A stretch of DNA of 64,000 bases from an uncultured Hyphomicrobiales bacterium. Lineage in GTDB: Bacteria; Pseudomonadota; Alphaproteobacteria; Rhizobiales; Beijerinckiaceae. Numbering within the stretch: position 1 is the first letter of the stretch; each line of letters opens with the position of its first letter. The notes under the pieces are model-generated. The model was not told where the DNA came from and did no database searches. It saw only the letters and a list, made by a program, of their open reading frames with translations. The position numbers were made by a program, and so were the translations under genes. Where the stretch lies: positions 62,001 to 126,000 of the forward strand of contig CAIOVE010000103.1 in NCBI GenBank assembly GCA_903861645.1, in the 5' to 3' direction. Positions 17,313 through 25,777 of this stretch are shown piece by piece.

Positions 17313-18493
17313 CCGCCGCGACGCGGTGGACCGACACCGGACGGCGCGGGACTGTCGAGCGTATTCAGGAAAATCCGCAACTGCTCGAATTCCGTGCCCG
17401 TCATGGTCGCGGCTTCAAGCTCGCTCTGGCCGAGAGGCGCGCCATGGCTCGTGCGATAATGCCAGATGACGTCGTCGAGCGTCTTGACGTGCCCGTCATG
17501 GAAATACGGACCTGTCCGCGCGACGTTGCGCAGCGAAGGCGCCTTGAACGCGCCCTTGAGATCGTCGCCCTCGACGCGCGCGAATTCAAGCTCGGGGCAT
17601 TGTCCGGGCCCCGCGTCGCTCCATTTGCCCAGACAGTTGAATTCATCGGCCATCGCCTTGCGCACGCCAATGGCGCGGCCATCCTCGGAATTCGCGGCCT
17701 GACGGTTCTGGCTACCGATATTGTGGAACGTGCCGTTGGTGAACAATGGCCCGTTGTGGCAGCGCAAACACTGGCTTTGCTCAACCGACAGAAACGCGCG
17801 CAGCCCCATTTCCTCGTCGAGGCTCAGCTTTTCCCCGGGCTTGGTCGGCTCTCGTCCTTCCAGCCTGGCTTGCACGTATCGATCAAAGCGTGACGGCTGG
17901 GGCGCCACGCGCCGCTCGAAGGCGGCGATCGCCTTGCCGATATTCACGAAAGCGCGCGTCACGCCCTCGACGTCGCCGGCGCCGGGCAAGTCGCCAAACA
18001 CCGCGCGATAGCGGCGGCGGTAATCGGGATCGCGGCGCAGGACGCCAAGCGCCTTGTCGCGCGACAGATTCATCTCCAGCGGGTTTTCCATCGAGGCCAG
18101 CGCCTGCGACCACTGGCTGTCCTTGCGCCCATCCCAGAAGTACCAACCATTCCACGCCGCCCCGATGATCGTTGGCGCGTTGCGATCTGTAACGCCGACG
18201 CCCCGCGCGACCGGGCGACCATCGCTGAAGGCCTTCGCCGGTTCGTGGCACGAGGCGCAGGCGACCTTGCCATTGGAACTGAGGCGCTTGTCGTAGAACA
18301 GCAGTCGCCCGAACTCTGCGGCGCGCGGATCGTCGGCGTATTTGTTCGAGGGGTCGGGCGGCAAGGGTGGCAACCCGCCAATCCAGAGCGACCGCAACTG
18401 ATCGATTTGCGCCGGCGACCAGTCGTCGGCGCGCGCCGATGGCTGGGCGGCGGCAAGCGCGACAAATGTGAGAAGTAGCCCGAGTTTTCTCAT
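17309..18493 (-). CDS. Dihaem cytochrome c peroxidase / MauG family protein
   Basis: A 394-residue exported protein with a signal peptide (cleavage near 'ARA', residue 22) and two c-type haem motifs, C79-A-S-C-H83 and C242-L-R-C-H246. Flanking motifs 'LGRLLFYDKRLSSNGKVACA'-like and 'GPYFHDGHVKTLDDVIWHY' are typical of the bacterial di-haem peroxidase/MauG family. It should act in the periplasm on H2O2 or in oxidation of a partner. It is co-transcribed with the small YtkA-like gene upstream (ATGA overlap at 18490-18493). Whether it is a peroxidase or a MauG-like maturase cannot be told. Confidence 0.9.
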   Translation of the reverse strand: MRKLGLLLTFVALAAAQPSARADDWSPAQIDQLRSLWIGGLPPLPPDPSNKYADDPRAAEFGRLLFYDKRLSSNGKVACASCHEPAKAFSDGRPVARGVGVTDRNAPTIIGAAWNGWYFWDGRKDSQWSQALASMENPLEMNLSRDKALGVLRRDPDYRRRYRAVFGDLPGAGDVEGVTRAFVNIGKAIAAFERRVAPQPSRFDRYVQARLEGREPTKPGEKLSLDEEMGLRAFLSVEQSQCLRCHNGPLFTNGTFHNIGSQNRQAANSEDGRAIGVRKAMADEFNCLGKWSDAGPGQCPELEFARVEGDDLKGAFKAPSLRNVARTGPYFHDGHVKTLDDVIWHYRTSHGAPLGQSELEAATMTGTEFEQLRIFLNTLDSPAPSGVGPPRRGG

Positions 18494-18894
18494 TTGACGT
18501 CAATTTCAAAATCGACGCGATCATGGCTTGCGCCCGCGCCAATGTCCAACCTCAGTCGCCAGCGCCCGGCCATGTCGAATTTGAGCCCCTCGATGCGGTA
18601 GTTCCCATTCTCCAGCGGCCCACGGGCGCGCGGCGAGGTCGGCATGAGCCGCCCCAGACCGGGAACCCGCGCCGCGACGGCGATGCCGTCCGGAATGGCC
18701 TTTCCGGCGCGGATCGGCGCGAAGTGAAGGTTGCAGTCCTGAAATCTGTTGAGAACGGGCGGGATGAACTGACACGACAATGTCACGCGATAGGCGCCCT
18801 TCTCGCTGACCTCGGGGCCGGCCGTCAGCGGTTCGGCATGGAGGCATGCGGTCTGGATCGCCAAAAGCGATAGCAAGAGCAAGGCTCGCCGCAT
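18490..18894 (-). CDS. Small exported YtkA-like domain protein
   Basis: A 134-residue protein with a signal peptide ('RRALLLLSLLAIQTACLHA'), a single Cys near the cleavage site and a beta-rich C-terminal domain with 'GNYRIEGLKFDMAGRWRLRL', which resembles the YtkA-like fold (copper- and oxidase-associated periplasmic proteins). The ATG at 18894 follows GAGGGGGGAG; the frame extends upstream but without support. It overlaps the dihaem peroxidase gene by 4 bases, suggesting a two-gene operon with linked periplasmic redox function. Confidence 0.7.
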   Translation of the reverse strand: MRRALLLLSLLAIQTACLHAEPLTAGPEVSEKGAYRVTLSCQFIPPVLNRFQDCNLHFAPIRAGKAIPDGIAVAARVPGLGRLMPTSPRARGPLENGNYRIEGLKFDMAGRWRLRLDIGAGASHDRVDFEIDVK

Positions 18895-19029
18895 GACACT
18901 CCCCCCTCGGCCCATCCGCGAGATATGCACTTGAAACAGGCGAGCGGCGCCTTGCGGCCCGCGCCTTGCGTCCACTACATATCTGGATGACTTACACCAC
19001 GAATTCCAGCCCCTGCGAGACCCTGTCGC

Positions 19030-20004
19030 ATGTCTGATCCGAAGACTTCCCAACACGCGCGCCTCATCATCGTGGGGTCGGGCCCCGCCGGCTACACGGC
19101 GGCGATCTATTCCGCGCGCGCCATGCTCGAGCCGGTGATGATCGCGGGGTTCGAGCCGGGCGGCCAGTTGATGATCACCACGGACGTCGAGAATTACCCC
19201 GGCTTCAAGGATGTGATCCAGGGGCCCTGGCTCATGGAGCAAATGAAGGCGCAGGCCGAACACGTGGGCGCGCGCCTCGTGTCGGACCATGTCGTCCGGG
19301 TCGATCTGGCCAAGCGGCCTTTCCGGCTGGAATGCGACAGCGGCGACGTCTGGACCTGCGACGCGCTGATCATCGCCACGGGCGCCAAGGCGCGCTGGCT
19401 GGGCATTCCCTCCGAGGAGGCGTTCAAGGGCTATGGCGTCAGCGCCTGCGCCACCTGCGACGGATTTTTCTATCGCGGCAAGGAAGTGGTGGTAGTCGGC
19501 GGCGGCAACACGGCGGTCGAGGAGGCTTTGTACCTGTCCCATCTCGCCTCGAAGGTCACCGTCGTCCATCGACGCGATGGGTTCCGCGCGGAAAAGATCC
19601 TTCAGGACCGGCTGCTGGCCAATCCCAAGGTCGAGGTGATCTGGAACGCGGCCATCGAGGAAATCACCGGCTCCCAGTCGCCGCCCTCCGTCACCGCCGT
19701 CCGTCTGCGCGACACCAGGACCGGTGCGATCACCGAACGGCGCACCGATGGCGTGTTCATCGCCATCGGCCATTCGCCGGCGTCCGAGGTATTCGCCGGA
19801 CAGGTCGAGACCAAGGCCAACGGCTACATCCGAACGGCGCCGGATTCGACGGCGACCAACGTGCCCGGCGTCTTCGCCGCTGGCGATGTCGCCGACGACA
19901 TCTACCGGCAGGCGGTCACGGCCGCCGGCATGGGCTGCATGGCGGCGCTCGAAGCCGAGAAGTTTCTGGCGGCGGCCGACAGCCATCGCGCCGCGCAAGG
20001 GTAA
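19030..20004 (+). CDS. trxB: Thioredoxin-disulfide reductase
   Basis: A 324-residue flavoprotein that transfers electrons from NADPH to thioredoxin in the cytoplasm. It has the FAD-binding [15 protein letters not shown] (about 16-30), the redox pair C140-A-T-C143, the NADPH-binding '[18 protein letters not shown]' and the C-terminal FAD motif '[18 protein letters not shown]'. Length matches the bacterial low-Mr family. It diverges from the YtkA-like/peroxidase pair across a 135-base region and is followed after 53 bases by a LysR-type regulator, an arrangement frequent in alphaproteobacteria. Confidence 0.96.
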   Translation: MSDPKTSQHARLIIVGSGPAGYTAAIYSARAMLEPVMIAGFEPGGQLMITTDVENYPGFKDVIQGPWLMEQMKAQAEHVGARLVSDHVVRVDLAKRPFRLECDSGDVWTCDALIIATGAKARWLGIPSEEAFKGYGVSACATCDGFFYRGKEVVVVGGGNTAVEEALYLSHLASKVTVVHRRDGFRAEKILQDRLLANPKVEVIWNAAIEEITGSQSPPSVTAVRLRDTRTGAITERRTDGVFIAIGHSPASEVFAGQVETKANGYIRTAPDSTATNVPGVFAAGDVADDIYRQAVTAAGMGCMAALEAEKFLAAADSHRAAQG

Positions 20005-20057
20005 TTCGGGGGATCGGACACCGGGCGTTCAAGCACGGGTCCGACGAGGAGGGGGCT

Positions 20058-20948
20058 GTGGACTGGGACAAGCTGCGGATTTTTCACGCGGTGGCGAACG
20101 CCGGTTCGTTCACCCACGCGGGCGACGCGCTCGGTCTGAGCCAGTCGGCCGTCAGCCGGCAGGTCAGCGCCCTTGAACAGGACTTGCAGGCGCCGCTGTT
20201 CCATCGCCATGCCCGCGGCCTGATCCTGACGGAACAGGGCGAGACCCTGTTTCGCGCGGTGCGAGACGTGTCCCAGAAGCTCGAGGCGACGCGTGTGCGC
20301 CTGTCGGACAGCCGCGTGCGTCCGCATGGCGAACTGCGCATCACGACCACCATGGGCATCGGCACCAACTGGCTCGCGCCCCGGCTGGGCGAGTTTCTGG
20401 AGCTTTATCCCGACGTCAACGTGAACGTGATTCTGTCGGACAATGACCTCGATCTGGGCATGCGCGAGGCCGATCTCGCCATCCGCGTCCGTGAACCCGT
20501 CCAGCCGGATCTGATCCGGCGACGCCTGTTCACAATGCATTTTCACGCCTACGCCTCGCCGCTCTACCTCAAGCGCAATGGGCAGCCGCGCGACCTCAAC
20601 GATCTCGATCGGCATCGAATTCTTGTTTATGGCGTTTCGGCGGGCTCCTATCTGCAAAATATCAATTCGTTGCAGATGGCTGGACGCGATCAGAAATCCC
20701 CGCGCGCCGCGGCGATGACAATCAACAATCTGACGGCTGTCTGGCGCGCGGTTCAGGGCGGCGTCGGGATCGCCGTTCTGCCGGATTATCTGATGGCCGA
20801 GGGGTCCGATCTCGTCCGCATTCTGCCCGAGGCCGACATGCCCGAGCTCGACTGCTATCTGGTTTACGCGGAAGAACTGAAAAACGTCGCGCGCGTTCAG
20901 GTCTTTCGCGACTTTCTGGTCGCGACGGCGCAACGCTGGGATTATTGA
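20058..20948 (+). CDS. LysR-family transcriptional regulator
   Basis: A 296-residue regulator. The N-terminal winged helix is 'WDKLRIFHAVANAGSFTHAG' followed by 'LSQSAVSRQVSALEQDL'. The rest is a LysR substrate domain with 'RITTTMGIGTNWLAPRLGEF' and 'AVQGGVGIAVLPDYLMAE'. The GTG start at 20058 is behind GAGGAGGGGG. It follows trxB on the same strand, so may be co-transcribed or autoregulated; its inducer is unknown. It is followed by a strong hairpin (20967-20999). Confidence 0.93.
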   Translation: MDWDKLRIFHAVANAGSFTHAGDALGLSQSAVSRQVSALEQDLQAPLFHRHARGLILTEQGETLFRAVRDVSQKLEATRVRLSDSRVRPHGELRITTTMGIGTNWLAPRLGEFLELYPDVNVNVILSDNDLDLGMREADLAIRVREPVQPDLIRRRLFTMHFHAYASPLYLKRNGQPRDLNDLDRHRILVYGVSAGSYLQNINSLQMAGRDQKSPRAAAMTINNLTAVWRAVQGGVGIAVLPDYLMAEGSDLVRILPEADMPELDCYLVYAEELKNVARVQVFRDFLVATAQRWDY

Positions 20949-20966
20949 CGTAATAATGACCCTTTG

Positions 20967-21002
20967 CGTTGCGCGCATGGCTCCCATGCGCAAGCAACGT
21001 TT
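20967..21002 (+). terminator. Stem-loop terminator downstream of the LysR gene
   Basis: A long hairpin made of CGTTGC (20967-20972) plus GCGCATGG, loop CTC, then CCATGCGC, an AA bulge and GCAACG (20994-20999). A short TTT run follows. It lies 18 bases after the LysR stop. The U-tract is short, so efficiency is uncertain. Confidence 0.6.
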
Positions 21003-21036
21003 GCGGGTCGGGCGTTGCGGGCGGATATTGTTCCGA

Positions 21037-21165
21037 CGGTTGCCGATTGCGGGCTCGCTCCCCCACCCTTCCAGGCGGGCTCGCGCGTATCTCCAGCCGA
21101 TCCCTCTGAAGAGCCCGGCACCCCCCAAGCCGGGTGCGGCCGGGCGGCAACGCCCGGCCTTTTCT
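21037..21165 (+). ncRNA. Possible intergenic small RNA
   Basis: The interval has no convincing ORF but contains two consecutive stem-loops: CCCGGC/GCCGGG enclosing ACCCCCCAA, then the strong terminator hairpin at 21138-21159. A weak promoter-like pair, TTGCGG (21001-21006) and GATATT (21024-21029) spaced by 17 bases, would start a transcript near 21037. The C-rich loop resembles the anti-ribosome-site loops of some alphaproteobacterial sRNAs. The transcript boundaries are guesses. Confidence 0.25.
21138..21165 (+). terminator. Rho-independent terminator
   Basis: GGCCGGGCG (21138-21146), a GCAA tetraloop and CGCCCGGCC (21151-21159) form a perfect 9-bp stem followed by TTTTCTTT. It either backs up the LysR terminator or ends a separate short transcript. 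Confidence 0.75.
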
Positions 21166-21267
21166 TTGGGTCGCCGCGGGCCAGCAGCTACCCGCCGTCA
21201 TTAACGATATCGGCCTTACCCTCCCTTCGTCATATTCTCGCCCATTTCCAAGGCCCGTATGATTTAC

Positions 21268-21308
21268 GGGGCGGTTGATCGGGGGCTTCGGAGGCCGCGC
21301 CCTTTTTT
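21268..21308 (+). promoter_or_regulatory. Imperfect hairpin with T6 run in the leader of the small secreted protein gene
   Basis: GGGGCGG near 21268 can pair imperfectly with CCGCGCCC ending at 21302, directly followed by six T (21303-21308), 25 bases before the ATG at 21334. It could be a leader attenuator or a terminator of upstream transcription. Pairing is imperfect and was judged by eye. Confidence 0.3.
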
Positions 21309-21333
21309 GTGCGTCGGTGCGAAGGAGTTTCGG

Positions 21334-21690
21334 ATGAGGAATTCAATGAAATCGCTTGGCCCTTTATCGGGCGGTCTCATGTTGGCGCTTGCCGCCGCTT
21401 CGCCCGCCATTGCCACACAATGCCCCTCTGGCCAGATATTCCGCGTTTCCCTGAATATCTGCGCCCCAAAGGCGGCGAACCTCCAGTACCTCCATTCCGG
21501 CGGCCAGAAGCCGTCGAAACAGGCCCGCAAGACAATGTCCGACGAGGTGGCGACGCTGCGTCCCGCCTATGCCCCGACGGCGGAGCCCGACAGCGGCGAA
21601 ACCGTCGTGGCCGCCGAGCCCGCGCCGGCTCCCGCGCTCGAAAAACCCTCGCCGTTCGGCGCCCTGCCTTCGTTGTCGAGCTTCCGGTAG
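21334..21690 (+). CDS. Small exported hypothetical protein
   Basis: A 118-residue protein with a clear signal peptide ('GGLMLALAAASPAIA', cleaved near residue 27). The mature N-terminus has two Cys in 'TQCPSGQIFRVSLNICAPK', which could form a disulfide, and the rest is Pro/Ala/Glu-rich and low in complexity. ATG 21334 follows GAAGGAG; the frame extends to 21259 without support. Such short Cys-pair exported proteins are common in Rhizobiales and have no assigned function. Its stop lies 3 bases before the convergent DUF1501 gene stop. Confidence 0.7.
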   Translation: MRNSMKSLGPLSGGLMLALAAASPAIATQCPSGQIFRVSLNICAPKAANLQYLHSGGQKPSKQARKTMSDEVATLRPAYAPTAEPDSGETVVAAEPAPAPALEKPSPFGALPSLSSFR

Positions 21691-21693
21691 GCG

Positions 21694-22926
21694 TCAGACG
21701 ATCAGCCCCTTCATGGGGGCGACGCCCGAACTGTCGGGGAAAACGCGCGCGCCCAGCGCCGCCGCCGACAGGCCGAATTGATCCGCAAGCACGCCCTTCA
21801 GCACCGCGCGCAAATCCGTCGTCGCCCGCAAATCCCTGTTTTGCCAGAGATTAGCATCTGACAGCCCCGGCCAGTCGGCGATGACCCGCCCGCCCTTGAC
21901 CGCGCCCCCGGCCAGAAAAGCAACCGTCCCGGTCCCGTGGTCGGTGCCAACCGTGCCGTTGATGCGCGCGGTGCGACCAAATTCCGTGATCGCGACAATG
22001 GTTGTCCCCGCCCAGGCCGCGCCCAAAGTCTGCTGAAAGGCCTCGAAGGCGCCATCGAGGCCGCCGAGCAACATGGCGAGACGTCCACCACCGCCGCCCT
22101 CGTTGGCGTGCGTGTCCCAGCCATCAATGGCGAGCGCGGCAATTCGTGGTCCATCCTCGGGGGCGAGCAGGCGCGCCACGCCCTCGGCCACCCGTCGCAT
22201 GAGTTGCGCCTCGTTGCCGCCTTGCGGCCTGGCCTCGCCCATTTCACGCGCGGCGATTTTCTCGATGCCGAGACCCTGCGCCAGCGATGTCGCGAGCGCG
22301 GGATCGGTCTGGCGGTAGAGGTCCATCAGGCGGGTCGCGAGATCGTCGGCGGCCTGCGGCAAGCCGGTCGGCGCCCAGCCCACCACGGGCGCCCCGCCCC
22401 GCATGATCAGCGGCGTGACCGCGCCGACCCCGAGCCCACCCTTAAGGGCGGCGCGGTCGCCCTTGGGCAGTTCCGCGATGGCGCGGTTGAGCCAGCCGGA
22501 CGAGGTATGGCCGGGGCCGGCAAAGCCGCTTTCCAGCACGTCCTGCCCGTCAAAATGAGAGCGGTCGCGGTAGGCCGTCGCGACGGCGTGAACGATCGCC
22601 GCCTGCCGTTCGCGAAACATCCGCGCGAAGACCGGCATGCCCGGATTGAGCGCGAAGAAAGGATCAAGCGCGAGCGCCGGATTGGGCCCGCCCGTCGACA
22701 GGGCGAGCGCGCCATGCAACCGGACATAATCGGGATCGCCAACCGGCGCGACGGCGGACAGACCGTCGAGCGCGCCCCGCAGGACGATCACGATAAGACG
22801 CTTGTCCGTCGCGCCGCCAGCGCGGGCTATTTTGGGCAGATAGGCGGCGCTGAAGGCCGCGCCGCCCGAAAGCAGCAAGCCGCGCCGGGACGTTCGGGGC
22901 AGCACGAGAGTCATAGAGCGATCCAT
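21694..22926 (-). CDS. DUF1501 (sulfatase-like fold) exported protein
   Basis: A 410-residue protein with a twin-arginine-type signal ('SRRGLLLSGGAAFSAAYLP') and DUF1501 features 'LIVIVLRGALDGLSAVAP', 'DRSHFDGQDVLESG', 'DGWDTHANEGG' and 'AITEFGRTARINGTVGTDHG', which correspond to the metal-binding blocks of the alkaline phosphatase/sulfatase superfamily. The ATG at 22926 follows CGGAGG. It lies 2 bases after the DUF1800 gene and is certainly co-transcribed with it. The pair is conserved in many bacteria and of unknown biochemical role. Confidence 0.88.
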   Translation of the reverse strand: MDRSMTLVLPRTSRRGLLLSGGAAFSAAYLPKIARAGGATDKRLIVIVLRGALDGLSAVAPVGDPDYVRLHGALALSTGGPNPALALDPFFALNPGMPVFARMFRERQAAIVHAVATAYRDRSHFDGQDVLESGFAGPGHTSSGWLNRAIAELPKGDRAALKGGLGVGAVTPLIMRGGAPVVGWAPTGLPQAADDLATRLMDLYRQTDPALATSLAQGLGIEKIAAREMGEARPQGGNEAQLMRRVAEGVARLLAPEDGPRIAALAIDGWDTHANEGGGGGRLAMLLGGLDGAFEAFQQTLGAAWAGTTIVAITEFGRTARINGTVGTDHGTGTVAFLAGGAVKGGRVIADWPGLSDANLWQNRDLRATTDLRAVLKGVLADQFGLSAAALGARVFPDSSGVAPMKGLIV

Positions 22927-22928
22927 GG

Positions 22929-24347
22929 TTACCTCCGTTGCATTTCCGGTGACATGAGCAGAAGGGCGAGCCCCTGCTGTTTCGTTTCCGCGCGGGCGAC
23001 CGCTTCCCTTGTCGCGTCGGACGCGGCCGCGCCAAGGGCGTCCGCCAGCAGATCGCGTGGATCGGGCGGATCGCGCGTCTGGCGCGCGACCTGCGCGGCG
23101 ATGTCGAGACGCAGCTTCATGCCTTCGGCCGACGCCCACGCCGCGACCGTGTCGGGAAAGCCATTTGGACCGGACGGCGACCACAAGGGTTGGCCCAACT
23201 GATTCAGCCCACCAAGCAGCGGGCCCGGATCCTCGGGAACCCGCCCCAACAGGCGCGTGGTCGCGATCAGATATTCCCAGGGATCGCGCACCTTGGTCAG
23301 GGGCGTGGACCAAGCCTCCTCGGACCGGACGAGCGCCAGCGTCACCGCTTTCAGATCGCCATCGGTTTTGCGGAACGTTTCGGCGAGCCGCGCGACGAGC
23401 GCGGGCGGCGGCGCATCGGCGATGAAATGGCTCGCGAGTTTGCGCGCGACGTGATCGGCGGTCGCCGGATGTCGAGCAATGTCGGCCAGCGCCGTCTCGC
23501 CCTGCTCCCGCCCGCCCTCGGGATAGGTCTTGCCGAGGAGGGGAAACGCGCCGGGCTCGTGCCAGTTCGGCACGAAGGCGAAGGTTCCCGGCGAACCGAT
23601 GCGGCCCTCGCGCCCGGCGAAGGTCCAGCCCGTGATGATCCGGGCGAGGTTCGTGACATCGGCCTGCGTGTAGCCGGCGTTCACGCCGAGCGTATGCAGT
23701 TCAAGAATTTCGCGGGCGAGATTCTCGTTCAGGCCCTTTTTCTGGTTCAGCCCGGCGCGCGAATTAGGCCCCATGGATTGCTGGTTATCGAGATAAAACA
23801 ACATGGCCGGATGCTGTTCGACCGCCTTCAGCATGTCGGCGAAACGACCGAGCGCGAAGGGACGGATCGCCTCGCGCTCGAAGGAGCCCGCCGTCACGCG
23901 AATAAAGGGCGCCTTGCTGACCGCGACCGCGAAATGGTTCGCCCAGAACGCCACGAGCCGTTCGTGAAAGCCGACGCTCGCCAAGGCGCCCGCGCGGACG
24001 CGCGCGAGGGCCTCGGCCCGAAAAACCCGTTGCGGAAAAGGCGTGGGCGCTGGCGGCGGCTTGGGCGCGACGACGCCATCCGCCGTCGCCGGCGCGGGCG
24101 TTGGGGCTGGCGGCGGCGCGGCGGCGCGCGCGGCTTTCTCCGCCTCCTGAAAGTCGTAGAGCCCCTTGAGAAGGTCCGCCGTGGGCTGAAGCTCCGCCGA
24201 GGCGGGCGCGGGGACTGGCTTCTCGATTTCCGCCATGACGAAGGCCCGCGGGTCCGCCGCCGCGCTGGAAAGGTAGACGGACGCCGCTCCACGCCCGCCA
24301 AGGCCAAAGCGATTCAGGGCGACAAGCAAGGGGTGAGGCGCCGTCAT
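22929..24347 (-). CDS. DUF1800 domain protein
   Basis: A 472-residue protein with DUF1800 landmarks: 'LLVALNRFGLGGRG' at the N-terminus, 'VGFHERLVAFWANHFAVAVS' , 'NENLAREILELHTLGVNAGY' and 'ADHVARKLASHFIAD'. The region about 75-105 is Ala/Pro-rich and low in complexity. No signal peptide is evident. It is upstream of, and 2 bases from, its usual partner DUF1501. Roles in export or cell-surface processes have been suggested for such pairs but are not established. Confidence 0.87.
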   Translation of the reverse strand: MTAPHPLLVALNRFGLGGRGAASVYLSSAAADPRAFVMAEIEKPVPAPASAELQPTADLLKGLYDFQEAEKAARAAAPPPAPTPAPATADGVVAPKPPPAPTPFPQRVFRAEALARVRAGALASVGFHERLVAFWANHFAVAVSKAPFIRVTAGSFEREAIRPFALGRFADMLKAVEQHPAMLFYLDNQQSMGPNSRAGLNQKKGLNENLAREILELHTLGVNAGYTQADVTNLARIITGWTFAGREGRIGSPGTFAFVPNWHEPGAFPLLGKTYPEGGREQGETALADIARHPATADHVARKLASHFIADAPPPALVARLAETFRKTDGDLKAVTLALVRSEEAWSTPLTKVRDPWEYLIATTRLLGRVPEDPGPLLGGLNQLGQPLWSPSGPNGFPDTVAAWASAEGMKLRLDIAAQVARQTRDPPDPRDLLADALGAAASDATREAVARAETKQQGLALLLMSPEMQRR

Positions 24348-24491
24348 GATCGGACATCCATCGTTTCAGAACGCCATCCAGAGCACATCCAATCTGACCA
24401 GACGATGAACGCCAAGGCCCCGCCCACGCTTAACGTCCGTGAAAAGCTTACGCGTTAGGCTGTTTCCGTCGACCCCGGCGGACGCGGACAC

Positions 24492-25686
24492 ATGCACGAG
24501 ATTTCCACACGATCCCTGACGGTGGCCTATTCGCTGGCGCTCGCCATCGTCGCCGCCCTGTCGTTTTTTTCGCACGTCACGATCAACAATATCCTGCACG
24601 AGCAGGAAGGGTCGGCGGCCATCATCAACATCAGCGGCCGTCAGCGCATGCTGTCGCAACGCATCGCCAGCTACGCCGCGCAGCACGCGCTTGGCGACCC
24701 CGAGGCGGCGGCGGAACTCACGGCGGCGTCGGACAGGTTCGAGCGCTATCATCGGACGCTGGCCCATGGCGACGACGCCCTGAAAATCCCGGCGCCGAGT
24801 TCGCCCGCGCTGATCGCCATCTACGCCAGCGATGGCGCCGGTCTCGACGCCGCCGCGACCGCCTTCGTGACGCGCGCGCGCCATCGCCGGGCTCGCGCCC
24901 GGTTCCGCGGCCCTCCGCGCCGATTTGACGCCGCTACTCGCCGACGCGCGCATGCCGCTGCTGGACTCGCTGGAGGACGTCGTCACCTTCCAGCAGCGCG
25001 CCAGCGAAAGGCAACTGTCCCGCCTCGAAACCCTGCAAACCGGATCGCTGATCGTCGTGCTCCTCACGCTCATCGCGGAAGCGATGGGCATCTTTCGGCC
25101 GATGGTGGCGAAAATCCAGCGCTACACGAGCGAACTGCTACGCATCGCCAACCGCGATCCGTTGACTGGCGCGCTCAATCGCAAGGGTTTCGCCGACCAC
25201 GCCGCGAAGGAACTGTCGCGCGCGAACCGATACCGCAGGCCAACCTCTTTCCTCATGCTCGACGCGGATCGCTTCAAGCAGATCAATGATCTCCATGGCC
25301 ACGGCGCGGGCGACGCCGCGCTGAGCGCCATCGCGAACGCGCTCGGCGAATGTCTGCGCCCCGCCGATTTTCTGGGCCGCTTGGGCGGCGAGGAATTCGG
25401 AATCTTGCTGCCCGAAACCAGCTTGCAAGGCGCCATCGCCGCGGCCGAGCGCATCCGCAAGCGCGTCGAGACGCTTCAGGTGAGTTCGAAAAGCGGGCCC
25501 TTCCAATGCACGGTCAGCATTGGCGCGACCGAGGTGGAGCCCGGCGCCGTCGATCTGAAATCAGCGATGGAACGCGCCGACGCGGCGCTCTATCGCGCCA
25601 AGGCCGAGGGTCGAAACCGCGTGATCGCGGCGGCGGCGCCGTCGTTCGAGGAAGCGGACTCGCCCGTCGTCGCCCACGCGAGCTGA
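24492..25686 (+). pseudogene. PilJ-type sensor / GGDEF diguanylate cyclase, interrupted by a frameshift
   Basis: Two overlapping frames together encode one protein of about 398 residues. The first part (from ATG 24492) has a membrane helix and a PilJ-type sensor ('INISGRQRMLSQRIASYAA'). The second has 'LLADARMPLLDSLEDVVTFQ', a second membrane helix, and a GGDEF domain with 'RDPLTGALNRKGF', 'LDADRFKQINDLHGHGAGD' and the active-site GGEEF. The frames switch around the alternating CG tract at 24871-24880: adding one CG unit would restore a continuous reading 'TRARAIAGLAPG'. It may be a true mutation, a variable tract or a sequence error. If intact, it would make c-di-GMP at the membrane. Confidence 0.8.
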
Positions 25687-25777
25687 GGTCGCGAAAAAAA
25701 ATCGCATGAAGCGGGAATAAATCGCCCGCTGGAACGGTCTACCTCCCGCGTCGCCGTGACGCGCGATGGAGATCGAC

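Noticed and set aside
18895-19998. Extension of the YtkA-like frame to 502 codons
   Set aside because: The upstream part is antisense to trxB; the signal peptide and ribosome site define the start at 18894.
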